The notes under the pieces: model-generated
What the model was told of the DNA's origin: nothing
Databases searched by the model: none
The model's input: only the letters and a program-made list of their open reading frames with translations
Program-made: the position numbers and the translations under genes
In this document: positions 6,403 to 7,184 of the stretch, in pieces
How the letters are laid out: every line of letters starts with the position of its first letter
Numbering within the stretch: the stretch's first letter is position 1
Origin: JBDSTZ01 sp039927975
Lineage (GTDB): Bacteria; Pseudomonadota; Gammaproteobacteria; Burkholderiales; Burkholderiaceae_D
Direction of reading: 5' to 3'
DNA: 7,184 nt
Assembly: GCA_039927975.1 (NCBI GenBank)
Contig: JBDSTZ010000428.1
Coordinates: 1 to 7,184 of the forward strand

Positions 6403-6604
6403 TGTCATCCTCGCATCGCGTATGAGTCATCCACGATACAACAGCGCGGCGCGCGCCGCCAACACCTGCGTGCGGGGTAGGAATTGTCCGTCGGGGCCGC
6501 CTGCTGACGCCCGCCAGATTGATGCAATCGGCATCGAGCCATATTTGCCTGGTTCAACTAGCGAAGCGAACTCTTGCAATGAGGCTGAGCAGCGCCAAGA
6601 AGCG
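6403..6604. other. Intergenic stretch, no gene seen
   Basis: About 200 bp separate the arsenate reductase stop from the aldo/keto reductase start. No convincing small reading frame or RNA gene is visible. A short GC-only 14-bp palindrome lies at 6446-6459. A promoter for the reductase must lie here unless transcription reads through from upstream, but no clear -35/-10 pair can be picked. Confidence 0.5.
6409..6412 (-). promoter_or_regulatory. Ribosome binding site deciding the reductase start
   Basis: GAGG on the minus strand is 6 nt from the ATG at 6402 but directly touches the ATG at 6408, so the shorter start is the better one. Both are in frame and differ by two residues. Confidence 0.6.
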
Positions 6605-7042
6605 CTAGCTGCGCGGCGCCGGCGGCACGCGTGCGCCGCTGGCGTCGATCACCGCTTCGCCATCTTCCTTGGAAAACGCCGCCAGCTGCGGCAGCGGCAG
6701 AATGTCGAGCACCAGCTCGGACGGCCGGCACAGGCGCACACCGTGCGGCGTGATGACGAAGGGGCGGTTGATCAGCACGGGATGGGCCAGCATGGCGTCG
6801 ATCAGGGCGTCGTCGGACAACGCGGGATTGTCCAGCCCCAGTTCAGTGTAGACCGCCTCCTTGGCGCGGATCGCCTCGCGCACCGACATGCCGGCGGCGC
6901 CGATCATGGCCTTGAGCAGCGCGTGCGAAGGCGGCTTGGACAGGTAGTCGACCACGGTCGGTTCGACTCCGGCATTGCGAATCAGCGCGAGGGTATTGCG
7001 CGAGGTGCCGCAGCGGGCGTTGTGATAAATCGTGATGTCCAT
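6605..7042 (-). CDS. arsC: Arsenate reductase, glutaredoxin-dependent (ArsC family)
   Basis: This 145-residue protein aligns along its whole length with plasmid R773 ArsC (141 residues), which reduces arsenate to arsenite using glutathione and glutaredoxin. The catalytic loop reads YHNARCGTSRNTL, with the active cysteine at C11 and H7 near it. The three arginines that hold the oxyanion in R773 ArsC have counterparts: R59 (SVREAIR), R93 (LINRPFV) and R106 (RLCRPSE). The C-terminal FSKEDGEAVID block is also present. The start at 7042 has GGAG (7054-7057) about 11 nt upstream, rather far, and partly inside an inverted repeat. No arsR, arsB or acr3 gene is adjacent in the window, so this may be a stand-alone housekeeping copy. 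The stop at 6605 is followed by about 200 bp without a gene. Confidence 0.93.
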   Translation of the reverse strand: MDITIYHNARCGTSRNTLALIRNAGVEPTVVDYLSKPPSHALLKAMIGAAGMSVREAIRAKEAVYTELGLDNPALSDDALIDAMLAHPVLINRPFVITPHGVRLCRPSELVLDILPLPQLAAFSKEDGEAVIDASGARVPPAPRS

Positions 7043-7055
7043 CGTCGGATAAGCT

Positions 7056-7081
7056 CCATGCGTTCAATCGTGAACGCATGG
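7056..7081. promoter_or_regulatory. Perfect 11-bp inverted repeat in the arsC leader
   Basis: The arms CCATGCGTTCA (7056-7066) and TGAACGCATGG (7071-7081) are exact reverse complements around the 4-bp loop ATCG. The element ends 13 bp before the arsC start and 27 bp after the stop of the upstream gene. On the minus-strand RNA the last two stem bases are the first two of the GGAG Shine-Dalgarno. No T-run follows, so it is not a canonical terminator. It could be a regulator operator, a translation-limiting hairpin or a weak terminator of the upstream gene. Confidence 0.65.
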
Positions 7082-7108
7082 TACCCGATGGCGCGCAGTC
7101 GGGCCAGA

Positions 7109-7184
7109 TCAGGCCAGGCCAGCCGCGCCGGCCATCAGCCACAGACCGACCGCGCCGATGGCCGCGCCAAAGGCGGTGCGCAGG
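7109..7184 (-). CDS. C-terminal end of an unidentified, probably membrane protein (partial)
   Basis: The minus strand reads 24 residues, starting LRTAFGAAIGAVGLWLMAG, to a TGA at 7109-7111. The rest lies beyond the window. The segment is hydrophobic with small residues and one tryptophan, like the last transmembrane helix of a small transporter or exporter. It is too short to assign a family. The stop lies 66 bp upstream of the arsC start, in the same direction, so the two may share a transcript unless the inverted repeat between them separates them. Confidence 0.6.
   Translation of the reverse strand, partial: LRTAFGAAIGAVGLWLMAGAAGLA

Noticed and set aside
6446..6459. 14-bp GC-only palindrome upstream of the aldo/keto reductase
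   Set aside because: It is built only of alternating G and C, which is common by chance at this base composition, and has no promoter-like context.
6591..6606. Short hairpin AGCGC/GCGCT at the arsC stop as a terminator
   Set aside because: Only five base pairs and no T-run on either strand, so there is no real support for an intrinsic terminator.
6605..7042. An arsenic-resistance operon or island
   Set aside because: Only arsC is present. There is no arsR, arsB, acr3 or arsH nearby and no sign of mobile DNA, so a stand-alone reductase is the safer call.

Overview
This is a high-GC chromosomal window. Its protein style (QseB/QseC-like two-component pair, YbdK-type ligase, plasmid R773-like ArsC) suggests a beta-proteobacterium, most likely Oxalobacteraceae (Massilia, Duganella or Janthinobacterium type). 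That placement is an inference from composition and protein resemblance. No rRNA, tRNA, insertion sequence, phage gene or CRISPR array is visible.

Positions 1-4495 hold one tightly packed minus-strand operon, read from right to left. It encodes a secreted, tryptophan-rich protein of unknown function (3434-4495), a membrane-only cation:proton antiporter-like protein (2230-3441), a YbdK-type carboxylate-amine ligase (954-2237), an OmpR-family response regulator (295-957) and the N-terminus of its sensor histidine kinase (1-319, running off the window). Every junction overlaps, by 8, 8, 4 and 25 nt, so the five genes are probably co-transcribed and translationally coupled.

Upstream of the operon, in the divergent intergenic stretch 4496-4738, lie three CTTAGC/ATTAGC half-sites spaced exactly 11 bp apart. 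This is the architecture bound by OmpR-family regulators, and the array sits where such a box would activate a promoter reading into the operon. The simplest model is that the operon's own regulator controls it. A bulged 11-bp hairpin lies in the same stretch, nearer the opposite gene.

Positions 4739-5560 on the plus strand encode an endonuclease/exonuclease/phosphatase-family hydrolase. It converges tail to tail, with a 4-bp overlap, on a minus-strand aldo/keto reductase (5557-6402). After about 200 bp without a gene comes a minus-strand glutaredoxin-dependent arsenate reductase-like gene (6605-7042). Its leader carries a perfect 11-bp inverted repeat that overlaps the Shine-Dalgarno sequence. 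The last 76 bases are the C-terminal end of a further minus-strand gene.

The main candidate for something undescribed is the five-gene operon. It couples a transporter-like membrane protein with an unusual pore sequence, a gamma-glutamyl ligase-like enzyme and an unknown exported protein to a dedicated two-component system.
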